From the NCBI GenBank assembly GCA_008360975.2, contig CM039184.1, forward strand, positions 48,264,797 through 48,328,796: a stretch of 64,000 nucleotides of DNA. Direction: 5' to 3'. The stretch is from Lichenostomus cassidix (taxonomy: Eukaryota; Chordata; Aves; Passeriformes; Meliphagidae). Shown here one piece after another: positions 23,461 through 35,300 of the stretch (the first letter of the stretch is position 1; each line of letters opens with the position of its first letter). The notes under the pieces are model-generated. The model saw nothing but the letters and a program-made list of their open reading frames with translations. It was not told where the DNA came from and did not search any database. A program made the translations under genes and the position numbers.

Positions 23461-26451
23461 GGACACTATGACTAAAAATTTAATAGAAAATTGATATACC
23501 AGTGTAATGATGTGAAATACTTGAATAAACTGCAGGGCTTGAGAGCCCCCTGTGTGCTATCAGCACGCTTCTCTCTCCCACAATGGGTGATACACAGCAG
23601 CTCCCCTGGTGCTCCCATCTGCTGTCAGAAGCCCCTGTTCATAAAGCCTTCCTGCTGCAGATGCTGCATGTTGCACTTCATGTATGGCTCTATGCGTTGT
23701 GCAGGAAAAGACTTCAACTGAAGCAAAATTACTTTTGAAAAGGTTAAAGTTGTTTGGTTGTTGGCTTTGTTGTTTTTAATGAAAAGTCTCAACGTTTGAG
23801 GTGAAGCTTGAGTTCATGTCTTACAAGGGCTCAACATGGGCTGTAGCTGCCTGTGGTACCTGAGCTTCTCCCTTGGTGTCTCTCTCTGCAGGCAGGCTCT
23901 GGGCCATGGGGCCAATGTGCTGTCCCAGGCTTGTGCAAAACTCCCTGCACATGCATCTCCTGCAGTAAGAGTGGATTTTCACCATAATAAATTCTCCCAT
24001 CCCTTCAGTATGCTAGCAACACAAAATTAACTTGAAGAAAGGGAAATATTAGGTATTTGCCTTCTATGTTGGAAAAAAACAGGAGCCTTCAGTTTCCTCT
24101 CTAATGGACATTTTGCTACGGCTTTAAAGTGGCAAACAAATACATTATATAGATTGTTAAAAGTCACATTCCAGCTTTTGTTGGTAGTACTAAATTGAGC
24201 AAGTCTTGCCACATTGGAAAGAGCAGGCCATCCTGTAGGATGGAGGGGACTTTGATTGTAGACACACTGGAGCACAATGGCTGCTCTCTGTGCAGGCTGT
24301 GTGATTGTCTGGGTGCAGGGAGCCTGCACAGATCCCAGGGACTACACAGAGTCTGGCCATGACTCCAGGAGAGCTTTTAATTCATCTCAGACCTCTCCTC
24401 CTACCCCTCCCTGACTTTGTTTAAAACAGGGCTTTCACTCTCCTGCTTCACAAGGTTGGTGTGAGGATAAAGCAGTAATTTTCATGGCACCCTAGAGCAT
24501 CTGCCACACTGTGTGAGCCAAAGGAGGAGCATGAGAGAGGAAATGACTGTGCCTGCAAACTTTGCTTTTTTTTTTGTGAAGTGAAACATTTAATTTCAGA
24601 TGGTAACTTCGTTGTAATTCAATTTTACGTTCTGTTTTCACTGAATCATTAAATTCAGAAAAAGGTTTTTCTAATGCATTTGCGCAGTACTCTAAAAGAA
24701 GCTGTCAAAGAAAAGCAGATTTAGTCAAGCCACCAATTGAATTGTATGTCTGTGCCATTGGCCAACTTCACTGGCTTTTAATTAGCCAGTCATATGCACA
24801 AAAACACTAATGAGCATGTCCCTAAAATTTCAGGCTATATCAGTATAATAATGCAGGATATTCTCCAGAGGAGTGCAGTCCTTCCTTTCCCTACATAGAC
24901 TTCTGAAATCAGTAGGCCTCATTATATTTTAGATGAAGAAAATTATCTTTTGCCCAGTACCTGACTTTTAATACAAATCTTTTTTATGCAGTTCCTTTTC
25001 TAAAATGGAGAAAAAAAAAGGTGACTGCTAGTCAGATTCTTTCTTCCATACTCTGTCTTACTACTCATGTCAGATTAAAGAGGCACTCAATGACATTACC
25101 AATCCTCAATTTAAACTATTGAGGATACAGTAGAAATAGAATAGAGAGGATAGAAAGCTATTTCTTGGTCTCAACAAATGTGACTAAAGTGTGGAGTCCC
25201 ACCCTGTTGCCATTCTTTAGTACCAGGGATTGATGGCAAGTGTGTTGGAGGAATTAAGATCTGTTCACCTGTCCTTTGTGGCTTGTGTCAAAGTAAGTAG
25301 CACTAGTGACTAGCAGAAAGTGTAAGGGAGATGGGAACAGTTGTGTCTACAGCCAGCCCCAGTAAAATGGAGAGTTACAGGTTGGGAGATACTGAACTGT
25401 AATGTTTGAAGCTTGAAAACAAGAGTGTTAGTTGCAAGTAAAGCACTGTGGCGCAGAACTTCCTTTGTGGAGAACTGAAGCTGTTGAGGTGACACTACTG
25501 CTGTATGCCAGACCTTGGCACAGCATCTCCTCCTGCTCTGCAGGCATCCTGTGTCTTGAAGTCAGAAGGGTATCTGTGTTTAACTGCTTTTTGTGTCAGT
25601 ATTATAGACTGAATCTTTCTGCTTTGTGTGATAATCCCGGGCCATATTTGTTCATTGCCTAAAATGAATGGTTTGTTCTGTAGATGGTTTGACAGTAGCA
25701 TACCAATTCATTTTGAGGAGACAGGAGAATCAGACTCTTTCTTTTAAGAGAGAAATACATAAATCCAGAGCTGCTACCAACGTGATTTTCCCCATTTTTC
25801 TACCAAATACTTGGCTGCTGTTGTTGTGACAGATAAATTTAGTGAAGGGAAGGAAGGCTGGACTCCATGCACATGCACATTGCTTTCCCTGTGCAGTGTG
25901 TCTGCTGGTGTGACAGAGCTTGCCAGGCTTCGCTGTGTGAGTCTAGCAGTACCGCAGGTGGGGTGGTCATTTAATTCTTCCTCTTTAGACCAAACAAAAT
26001 CCTGCTTCTAAAACAAGACAAAGTAGTTCAATATGTTATGAACTCAGAACATGAGATCATATGCTTCAGTTCTGCTCTCTGTGGGGAAAGGCATAGGAAG
26101 AGGAGATGCTATGCAAAAAAAAAAAATTCAGAAAAGCAGATGCAGGTTGCTGCTGGACTGGTTTAGCTCTGAAAGCTAATTTGCAATACCATTTTTAGTG
26201 ATTTGATAATGATGATAATGAAAATACTGCTCTTGATGAATTAGTTGCTGCTCAGAGTCCTCCATGGTGAGGAGGTCTTTTGGGTCACAATCACACAATG
26301 CATGATCAGAGTGGATTTAGACCAAATGAATGGTATACAGTCTGCTGTGTTTTGGACTGCTCTTTAAGTAAAAGCTTTTGCCATCTAGTGGAAGGAATAG
26401 AGAACTAGCATTTCAAATAAGCTTTAAACCCACTTATACTGGTTGTATTCT

Positions 26452-26640
26452 TTAATGTGAGGTTGAGAGCACTGGAACAGGCTGCCCAGAGACGTTGTGG
26501 ATTGTGCTTCTCTGGACATATTCAAAACTCACCTAGTTCCAATCCTGTGTAACCTCTAGGTGAGCCTGTTTTAGCAGAGGGATTGGACTAGATGATCTCT
26601 AGCAGTCCCTTCCAACCCCCAACCACTCTGTAATTCTGGG
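26452..26640 (+). mobile_element. CR1 LINE 3' end
   Basis: Characteristic CR1 3' sequence: gagcactggaacaggctgcc, then cccagagacgttgtgg, then gggattggactagatgatct, then cccttccaacccc and a closing ctctgtaattctggg tail, the decayed ATTCTRTG terminal repeat. It is 5'-truncated as usual for CR1 and lies in sense with APBB2. Confidence 0.9.
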
Positions 26641-29350
26641 ATATGCAAAATGTATTTATAAGCAGGAGTAGATCACTTGCTTGAACAGTAGGAAATTATT
26701 CTGACTGCTTTGGAAATTAGGTAGAAGTCTTCTAAGGTATTGGTGCACTTTGTTCAGATAGTATCTCGTTTAAGATATCTCCTGTACCACCCCAGGTGGT
26801 ATACCTGCTTATTTCTTCCTGGGTCTTAGGCTGGCCAATATTCTTTGAATTCTCTGGTGGTTTGTTCCTCTCACCAGTGGGATGGGGAAGAGAACTGGAA
26901 GTGCATAAGTGAGAAGAAGTCATGACTCAAGATAAAGAAAACTGATCCTGACATGATCCTTCCTATATGTCTTATAATTTCATGTTGTCACTGCTGCTCC
27001 ACTTGGCTAAACAGCCACCCTCCTCCAGATGGGACAGAAGCTGGCTTCTTCCTGTTCCATCTGTTGCACAACAGTTCCCTTGAAACTGCAATTCAGGTCA
27101 CCTCCAATTCTTCCTTCCTATCTTTACCAGACCCTGCTTGTTTTGTGGATAGATGGTTTTTTTTGGTGAACAGGCTGGTCCTCTTGGGTTTACCTATTTT
27201 TTGCCTATTTTCCATGAAGGAACATGTAGACCTTTCCTCACAGTCTTAACTGCAGTACTTTTTTCCTACTGCTGTTGTTAGTATAAATGCAAGCTTCAGT
27301 GATGGTTTCTCATGGCTTCACCTCTGGACCCTCAGACTATATTGCCCCTGAGCAGATAACCTGAAGAGCCCAAAAATTCTCCCATTTGAGCAGGACAGCT
27401 AGTATCATCCATAGCCCTCATCCAGGGCTGTCATCAGCAGTTCTTCAGAGCCCCTCTGCTGAAGTCACTTGCCCTTGTTTTCTTTGGTGATTGTACTAGT
27501 ACTGTAGTCCTTATATCAATGGCTTGGGCTTTGGTTATTGGAAGGGAGAAGAAGCCAAGACAAAGAAGAGGCAGCAAAACAAAGTGGGTTTAGTGGTGGT
27601 TTTTGGGTTTTTTCCTGAAAGTTGACAAATTTGCTTTCCTCTCTCTTCCTTAAGATTAGTCATCTCTGCTTGAATTCTTCTTATGCTTGTAGTAACTCAT
27701 TTATACAGCTGGACAAAGATCACATCTCATGAAAAAGAAAAATAGTACAGGCGATTCATCCCAAACTTCCTTAGGATTTTTACTAAAGAAGTCAGTCTTT
27801 TCTGATTATGGTTGATTTTACAGTTGATCAAAACAGCAAGTCCTTTTGCCACAGATGGAGTCTGGTGACATATATGCCTGTAAATCCCACGTTTCAGCAT
27901 GTTTTCCTGGAAACTGTTAGAGAATCTTCCTCTCCCCAAGCGCATGTGGCTGGTGGCTGGTTCAGCAATTCGGCAAGGAGGATGACAGGGTTGTCATGAC
28001 AACCAGTTACATGCTGTGAACAAAGATGGTGACAAATGATCAGCTTCTGGCTGGTTATCACTCCTCATTGAGTAACGTTCCCCAAATGAGACAGACTTGT
28101 CTGATTTATAATTACTTGACCTGTTGACTTGTATTTTTGCTGCATTTGTTTCTGAGATAGCATTCATGCTTCTTGCAGTGATGCTCAGGTGAGGCTGCCT
28201 GCTGAACATCACTGGTGTGAATCATGCAAGTAGGTGATGCTGTTGGTTTTGCTGTAGTGCATGCAAAGTGAGGAGGAGTTATCTTTGGAGTCTTTTTTTC
28301 ATAAAGTCAAGCAACTTAAACTTGCACATTGAACCCACTGCGGGAAATAGATGGGATAGAAATATGCCAGAGCTGTGTTCTTTCAACTGTGCTGTTGAAT
28401 GGAGAGTGCTCCTTGAATTTCATTTCCCCTCAATCATTAATACAAAGTCTTTCTCTCGTTTCAGTGCCTGCCTTGATCTTCAGTGTGTGTATGGGGTGGG
28501 TGGGGAGAATATGCTTCCGTTAGTATGAAATCCTGGATCTGTTGAAGTCATTGGCATCTTTTCAATAACACTAAGTTTCTGTGGCTTTCTTTTCCTTTAG
28601 TTTTGCTTTTATTTACATACAGAAGACAGAAGTAAAATATTTTCATTTCAAGGTTTTGGAACTTCAGAAGAGGAAACAATACTTTCCCCCATCTCCTTCC
28701 TTTTTAATAAAAGCTTTTTATTCTCCTGTCATCCCAGTTCCTTTCAGTGCTTCCCCGTGTGTGCCAAGAAGGATAGCATCTGTAATACACATGTGATATG
28801 GTAGGCCAGCTCTTCATTATGCTTCAGCTCAGCAATGAAGACTGACATCAGATTCTAAGCTAATGATTTCCCACTGGTGCCCAAACACTAGGACAACAGT
28901 TTGTTGGATCTTGTTGCTATCCCATTTTATGCAATTTTTTACATAGGAAGCTTTGATGCAGATCTCTTATTACAAACAGGGTGCTTTTCAATTTGAATTC
29001 CTTCATTTATATTCTGCATCCATTGCTGGAATGTAAACAACGGGAGGGAAATTGTAAACAGAAATTCAGGAGTGACTTTATAGATTTATTATTGGCCAGA
29101 TTATTTTTTCAGATTTGGAAAACACTGAAAGTGTTCCTGTTTGTACCATCATGCTTCCAGCCTGGACAATGAACACTCCTTTTCAGTTAATTTTTTTACT
29201 GCAGAAGTATACTTTGAGATGGTGATAGGCAGTCACAGTCTGGATCAAATCCAGTGTTGGGATGGTGTCCCTTTTCTTCCGAGGATCTTTACAGAAGAAA
29301 AATTGTTACAAAACTGTCATAAGAACGGAGATAACTAAGTTAGCAGTACC

Positions 29351-29369
29351 AAAAAAAAAAAAAAAAAAA
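29351..29369. repeat. A19 homopolymer
   Basis: Nineteen consecutive A. No polyadenylation signal or recognisable retroposed body was seen immediately upstream, so it is listed only as a mononucleotide run. Confidence 0.9.
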
Positions 29370-32162
29370 GATATCTCATCTTTATCTCTGTACAGTGTGG
29401 GTATTTTATTACTTAACCTATTTAGATAATGTAGATCAAGTGTTTGCAAGTATTGTTAAGCCTTGCAGACAAGCTGTCTCACTTGGGCATTCTGCTACCA
29501 CACAGTGATACACTGTGAAATAAGTCCTCTTTAAGCTAGAAAAACTGACTGAAAGTCTAGTGCTTTCAGTAACTCCAGTGGAGCTGCATTTGCATTAGCC
29601 AGAGGCTGTGCACTCACATCTGCTGCTGCTGCTTCCAAGGAGGCAAAATGAGATTCCTCTATTGAAACGAATCCCTGGAAAAACAAAGCACATGTCCTTT
29701 GAATGGTGCAATGATACCTCTCAGATTTCCCTGAATGTATTTTCTGTCTTAGCAGGACTCTACCTTGCTGCTGTCTCCCAGTTTTCCAAAAAAGCATTTT
29801 TAACCTGTGAAATAACAGTTAAACTTGTCCTGTGCAATAGGTGCTATTACTGTACTGCATATCCCAGGTACTGAATTGCCAGTCTCAAGCCCTTTGGGAC
29901 TTCATTTCCTCTTACTGAAGAGTACTCTTTTTTCCATAAATTAGTGCCCTAGTCATGCTGATGGGTGGGATTTGTTTTCACCTGAAAAAGAGATGTGCAT
30001 GCAAAATATGTGTCTGTTTTTCCAAGTACATCTCCCAGTTCAATGCAAAATTTATTGCATTAGACCTGTTGCCTTACTTAAGAGTATTTTCTTCAGGAAG
30101 GAAGTTTTCTTGGCCTTCAGGGAACGAGGTTCCCTCATGCCACAAGGGCTTAAGCAGAGAGGCACTGACTCTGGTCTCTGTCTCCACACCTTTCTTATCA
30201 TCACCACCAAGTTCTCCTGGAAGTGGAGATAACACCTAGCTGCTGTGCAACAAAAATTAGATGTTTTGAAAAGTCATGCTATTGAATACGGTCATTCAAA
30301 TTCAGAGGAAAATTATTTTACTACCTGCAATTCCACATTCAAATAGAGAAAAGCCACTCACGTCCTGTGATAGGTCTCTGATGCCTCAAGTGCATTCATC
30401 TGTCTTGTTAGATTTGGTATGTTGACACTTACTCTGTTATCTTTCTTGTGCTGGTATCTCTTGTGATGCCTCATCTTTGACTTGCACACAGAGTGCTTTC
30501 ATCTGTTAGAGCAGTCAGTGCACTAGGGAGGCTTTCCTGTTCGTGCTAGTAGGAAAGCACAGCCTGTGAAAAGGTTATCCCAACAGTCTCTCCCATTCTG
30601 CAGCATGGGCTGGGACCCACGTATGTTTCATTTCTTTCAGGTGGGTTGGCATAGCAAGCATGAAGACTGATGTTTCAGGATGAACACATGCCCTCTGGTG
30701 CTGTCCTGTTCAGCCGTGCTTATCAGCTGGTCTGAGGCCAGTCCCTTTGCATAGGGAGTATGGCACACAAACATAAATCACAGTCATTTTGTGTGGGAAA
30801 TGCTGCTCTTTGAAAGTCCTGAGCTATGTGAATGGAAAAAAAATCTAATTCCTGTTTTATTTCTCAGCAGATACAAACATATTTTGGTGTATTTATTTTT
30901 GCTAATGGATAAGTTTTCAAAATAAATTAGTATTACTCAGCTAGGTGGTATTTTCTTATCCCAGATATTTTACATTATTTCCTTCCAACTGTTTGTTCAC
31001 ATACGAGATAAATTCTTCTCTTGTAACTAATTGATGCAGAAATATTTTTGGTTTGAGTGTCTGGATTAACAATTTTATTTCCACTGTGAACTTTGTCTGC
31101 TTTTGCTTCAAAGCAATTCCTGTTTAGGTTTTTCTGGTACTGCATGTCATTGCAACAATAAATAATAGTATGTTTGTTCCTCTGCATCTTTGCTTGATTT
31201 GTTTGAAATTAGTAGTTTAATGCAACCATAGGATAACACTTTCCTAACTGTATGTTTGAATAGCTGTGTCTACATACATAGTATGTATAGCAAGGACAGA
31301 AGCTGTGCCTAAACTTTAAACTTAGACTGGACTTGCAGATGTTGCCACACATACTTCATTGTGATGTTTAGATATTTGATCACATTACTTCCTGCATGAT
31401 GTGGCCAAAATGTAGAAATTGTTTTGCATTTATTTTCCTTTTATGTGGCTGAGAGGAGTGCAGTCAATTTATTCAGCTGGGAAACAAAAATGGGCAAGGT
31501 TGAAGATGAATAGGCTTTAAAATATGTAAGATCTTGGAGTCAGGAACTATGTACTTGAATGCCATAGAGGCCACAACAGGGGACATTTAGAAGCATGTAT
31601 TTAGAATATTTGTGAACTTCCTGAACTGATTATGGGAATGTAGCTCATTTCAGATATTGGGCCGTGGGTGAGGCTTTTTATTAAATTTGAGCGTAATGAT
31701 ATTGTCTAGCATTTCTTCTGCAGAATTTGCTTAGAGGAGTCCTCAAGTGGTAAATCAGTAATTTAAGAACTTTTAAAGTGTCCCTGGGGAAGAAATAGTC
31801 TGGCTTGTACCTCACAGTGTAAGAGTTATTTCAAATTATCGTGCCATTTGTGTGTATGTGCATAAATATGGGTAGCAGAAATGCGAGAAACTCAGAAAAA
31901 AGCAACCGTGATAAAACACCCAGTAGGAGGCTTGAAGGATAGACTAACAAAGAACTTTTAATTCCAAAATAGGATTAAGAGCAGCAGTATAATAACAGGT
32001 TGTTCATCTTTTGTCCACTGTCATGTTTCATTGAGCCTCCATAATTTGGTATGTTTTTCTGGTGTTGATTTACACAGGAGCTGTACAACAGCAGTACCAG
32101 CTGTGCAGACCCACAGAAGAGCTGTTTGTGTCTTTGTGTGATTTTGGCTTTTTTTCTGTTCT

Positions 32163-32168
32163 CAGCAG
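32163..32168 (+). promoter_or_regulatory. APBB2: NAGNAG tandem splice acceptor of APBB2 exon 3
   Basis: Two CAG triplets lie side by side after the tract ggctttttttctgttct. Splicing at 32165 keeps codon GCA (Ala274). Splicing at 32168 joins G to AT and gives Asp directly, so the product differs by one residue just before the WW domain. Tandem CAGCAG acceptors are commonly used both ways in vertebrates; actual usage here is inferred. Confidence 0.7.
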
Positions 32169-32374
32169 ATATATGGAGTGATCATTCCTTTCAGACAGAC
32201 CCAGACTTACCACCTGGTTGGAAAAAAATCAATGACATTGCTGGGATCTACTACTGGCACATACCAACAGGAACAACTCAATGGCAGCGTCCTGTGTCCA
32301 TCCCAACAGATCTCCAGGGCTCACGAAAAGGGTCGCTCGGTTCCATTACTCCATCTCCTACTCCAGAAACTGAG
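32166..32374 (+). CDS. APBB2: APBB2 coding exon 3: WW domain (residues 274-343)
   Basis: A 209-nt exon holds the whole WW domain. The signature is visible: LPPGW (Trp292), the central YYW (302-304) and the second tryptophan in TTQWQRP (Trp313), with Pro316 closing the fold. The human protein has Glu rather than Gln after the second Trp. The domain binds proline-rich ligands in this family. A Ser/Thr/Pro tail (GSITPSPTPETE) follows. The acceptor is a tandem CAGCAG (32163-32168). The first AG gives ETADIWSD as in human; the second would remove Ala274. The donor is GAG|gtaacc, phase 0. Confidence 0.96.
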
Positions 32375-35300
32375 GTAACCTACTGTGTCTTCCTGTGGGC
32401 TACATACTGTAAGGAAAATTGAAATAACTCTTTGAACTTGCAGGTTTAGCTGTTAGGTAAACTGGCCTGATAACATCCCCAACTGTAGCTACTTGTTGAT
32501 AATACATCGTGAGTATCTATTCTCTGTGTTCATTTTTTAATGGTTGTGCCTGATGAAGCACCCTAAACTTTGAATGTGTAGGATGAAATCAGGCATGTCT
32601 CAGATAAATTAGACAGGCAGTACCTGATGAGTGTGAAACTTAGGCATTTCTGTAGCACAGGCTGAAGCATTGCTGCATTATATGGATACAGGATACATAA
32701 CATTTTTGCACATGACAGCAGGCTTTTGGCTGGACTCTTTGTTTGCATCTTCTTTCTTTTTGGTTCATTTAGTAGGAGGATCACAAAAGACATACAAGTC
32801 TTCATTGGAGACATTAGTTCCTTTACAGGGTAGTTCCTACTGCCTAAACATGTAGTGTTCTCAGGTGTAAGTCTCAGTACATCCTGCCAGTACCAAATAT
32901 CTATCAGTGTTGCAGTCAGGCTTTAACTAGAAATAGAGATACACTCTGTCCTCCACATGTGCTGAAAGAACAGTATATGGTACTGCCTTTTAAAATAATG
33001 CTTTCAGGCACAATCCAAGAGTTTCTTTGGTGTCATATAAGTGGAAAAATAAATCAATTATCATAAAGAAGAATATGCTTCAAAAATACAATTGCTTTGT
33101 TTTAGTGTACTGGGAAGACTTCTATGGAATTAAATACTAATATAAAATAAGGTTGGTTTAAAATTATTTTTACACTGAATTTTGAGAAAAGTGTCCACAG
33201 CCCTATGAAATCAAGGGAAGTCTTTGTACTGGCTCTGAGTTTTGGATCAGGCAATCCTTAGGGGTTTGGTTTTTTGGTTTTTAGGTCATTCAGAGAGAAC
33301 ATTTTTTCTGTTCTTGATATTGTTCATATATGAACCAAACTAACTTACACGGAAGTTAAGAGGAGCTAAGGACATTCGAGTATGTATTACCATCTTGATC
33401 CTGAAACTTTTATTCTGTATAGGCTTAAATATGTACAATCTTGGTTATTATTTTAGAAAGGTTGTTCCCACATGTTCATAAATGCTACTCATAAGGTCTG
33501 CAAACTTGGCCACAACATATCAGTTATGGTTTACATCAGTCAAGCTCTCATACTGTGCCCCAGGCATGCTGGAAATAATTTCTGGGAGGATTCATGGACA
33601 AAGAACTGTAACTGTTACCATTCTGGTAGAAAACAAGAAAAAATCCAGAAATGCTGAATGTAAAGTACTGCACATGCTTCTAGTATAAATTTCTGTATTG
33701 TGCATGTGAGGGATATAACTTTACCACTATCATTTTTCTTACTGTAGAATGTAGAAAATAGGACTTTAATTAGTAAGTTATAGATGGTTTTGACAAAAAC
33801 CCAGAAATCTGTATGATTGGTAAACTGCAGAGGAAAAATGCTTATTTGCATTTGGAATATTTTTCTACTTCTGTTTAAAATGTCTTTACAATTAAAATTT
33901 CAGACCTGCTGGTAATGTATTAGATGTATTTTTAACCTTTCACAATTCTCTTTGCTTTAAATGAAATATAGTTTGTGTTTATGAATAATAATCCTTAATA
34001 CTCTGCAGCATCATGAGAGTACAAAATATATGAATTCTAATAATATAGATTTTAATACAGTATAGATGTTTTAAGTAAGACATACATGTATGTGAGAACA
34101 CAGCAGGCTTATCTAAGTTTTGAAATAGCAGTTCTGATTTAGCAAGGAATTTGTTCCAGCAAAGATTTATACACAGACAGTTCTGTGGCAGCACCAAGAC
34201 CTTATACGGTGGTGTAGAAGGTGATACAGAGAATAAGCACATCCCCAAAATTCATATTAGTATGACACCACGTCGTTATTTTAATTGTAGGTATAGGCAA
34301 AAGCATTTGCTTTTTGAAGATTTCTGCATTCATTGATAAGCATCTTACCATTATTGAAGCAGTCTTTGTTTTTTTGATTCAGTGGTTATTAAGATAGCTT
34401 TGCAATACAGTACCAGCAGACTACAGTACTGGAGTTCAAAACAGGAGCATGAATTCAGCTTGGGACTCTGTCCACTTCCAAATACTGAAACAGCTGCAAA
34501 GAACAGGCACAGCTGGAGTTACAATGGCAGCTGTTAGGAAAAGTCTTGCATTTCTTGAAACTACAGATGCTGAGCTTTATTAAAAGAAACTGGAGGAAGA
34601 ATCCTTTGTGATTAATCTGGTTCTGAGCAGAACCCCAGTACAGAGCAATAAGAGAGAAAAAAGTCATAGTGTGTGATTAAGAGAAAGGGGTAGATAATTA
34701 AATAATTTTGTCAGTGTCAGCTATCATGAATTTTTGGTTTTTAGTCTCTCTGCAATTGGTACATGCCAGCAATGTATAATCTCCGAGTCACTGGCAGGTG
34801 ATATTTGTTTCAATTCCTGTTCACTGCACTGCTGCCTACCCAAGTGCTCCTCCTTTCCCTCCCTGGGAAAGACTAATCTGGGTGTCTGAGATAAAGTGAT
34901 TCTGACACTTCACAGATTATGTGGAATTCAGTCTAGAACAGGGGATCCCAAATGCCATTATCCCAGCACTACCATTGGCAGCACCACTTGTGGTGGAGAG
35001 CTTCCACCTCCAAGTTGGACCCACATGTGAGTTGTGTGCTGCTGGTTCCCTGATTGCTGCTGGTTCCCTCATTGCTGTGCTCTAAGATAATGTGCTTTGA
35101 GACTGCTGGTTTAATTCATTCCCACATGCTGGAATTTGAATCTCTTCATTCTTAAAAGGTTGGGAGAGATATAGGTTTTACGCAGATGAAAGAGCATAAT
35201 CCAAGATTAAGGATTGGCATGGGTAGCATTTCATATCTGAACCAATAGGCTTCCATGAGTCCATAAAAATACCTTATCTAAGTCACATTTTTCTGTGAAG

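Larger units (their letters stand above)
9715..32165 (+). other. APBB2: APBB2 large intron (22.5 kb)
   Basis: Phase 1 intron from gtatgc to the tandem CAGCAG acceptor. It contains a T/G-rich low-complexity stretch (11747-11893), a CR1/L3-like relic (21800-22190), a 39-43 bp diverged direct repeat (22748 and 23418), a CR1 3' end (26452-26640), an A19 run (29351-29369) and a short TATATC repeat (21306-21327). Open frames up to 186 codons (for example 14916-15476 on -) overlap one another and show no domain, so no nested gene is supported. Confidence 0.8.

Noticed and set aside
29300..29369. A19 run as the tail of a processed pseudogene
   Set aside because: No polyadenylation signal, target duplication or recognisable gene body upstream.
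32375..32422. Read-through extension of APBB2 exon 3 (16 extra codons, then stop)
   Set aside because: The canonical donor GAG|gtaacc at 32375 and continuation into exon 4 explain the data. No nearby strong poly(A) signal supports an alternative 3' end.
34930..35170. Possible hAT-type DNA transposon remnant (aacaggggatcccaaa)
   Set aside because: Only a few bases resemble a hAT terminal sequence; no matching inverted end or 8-bp duplication was found.
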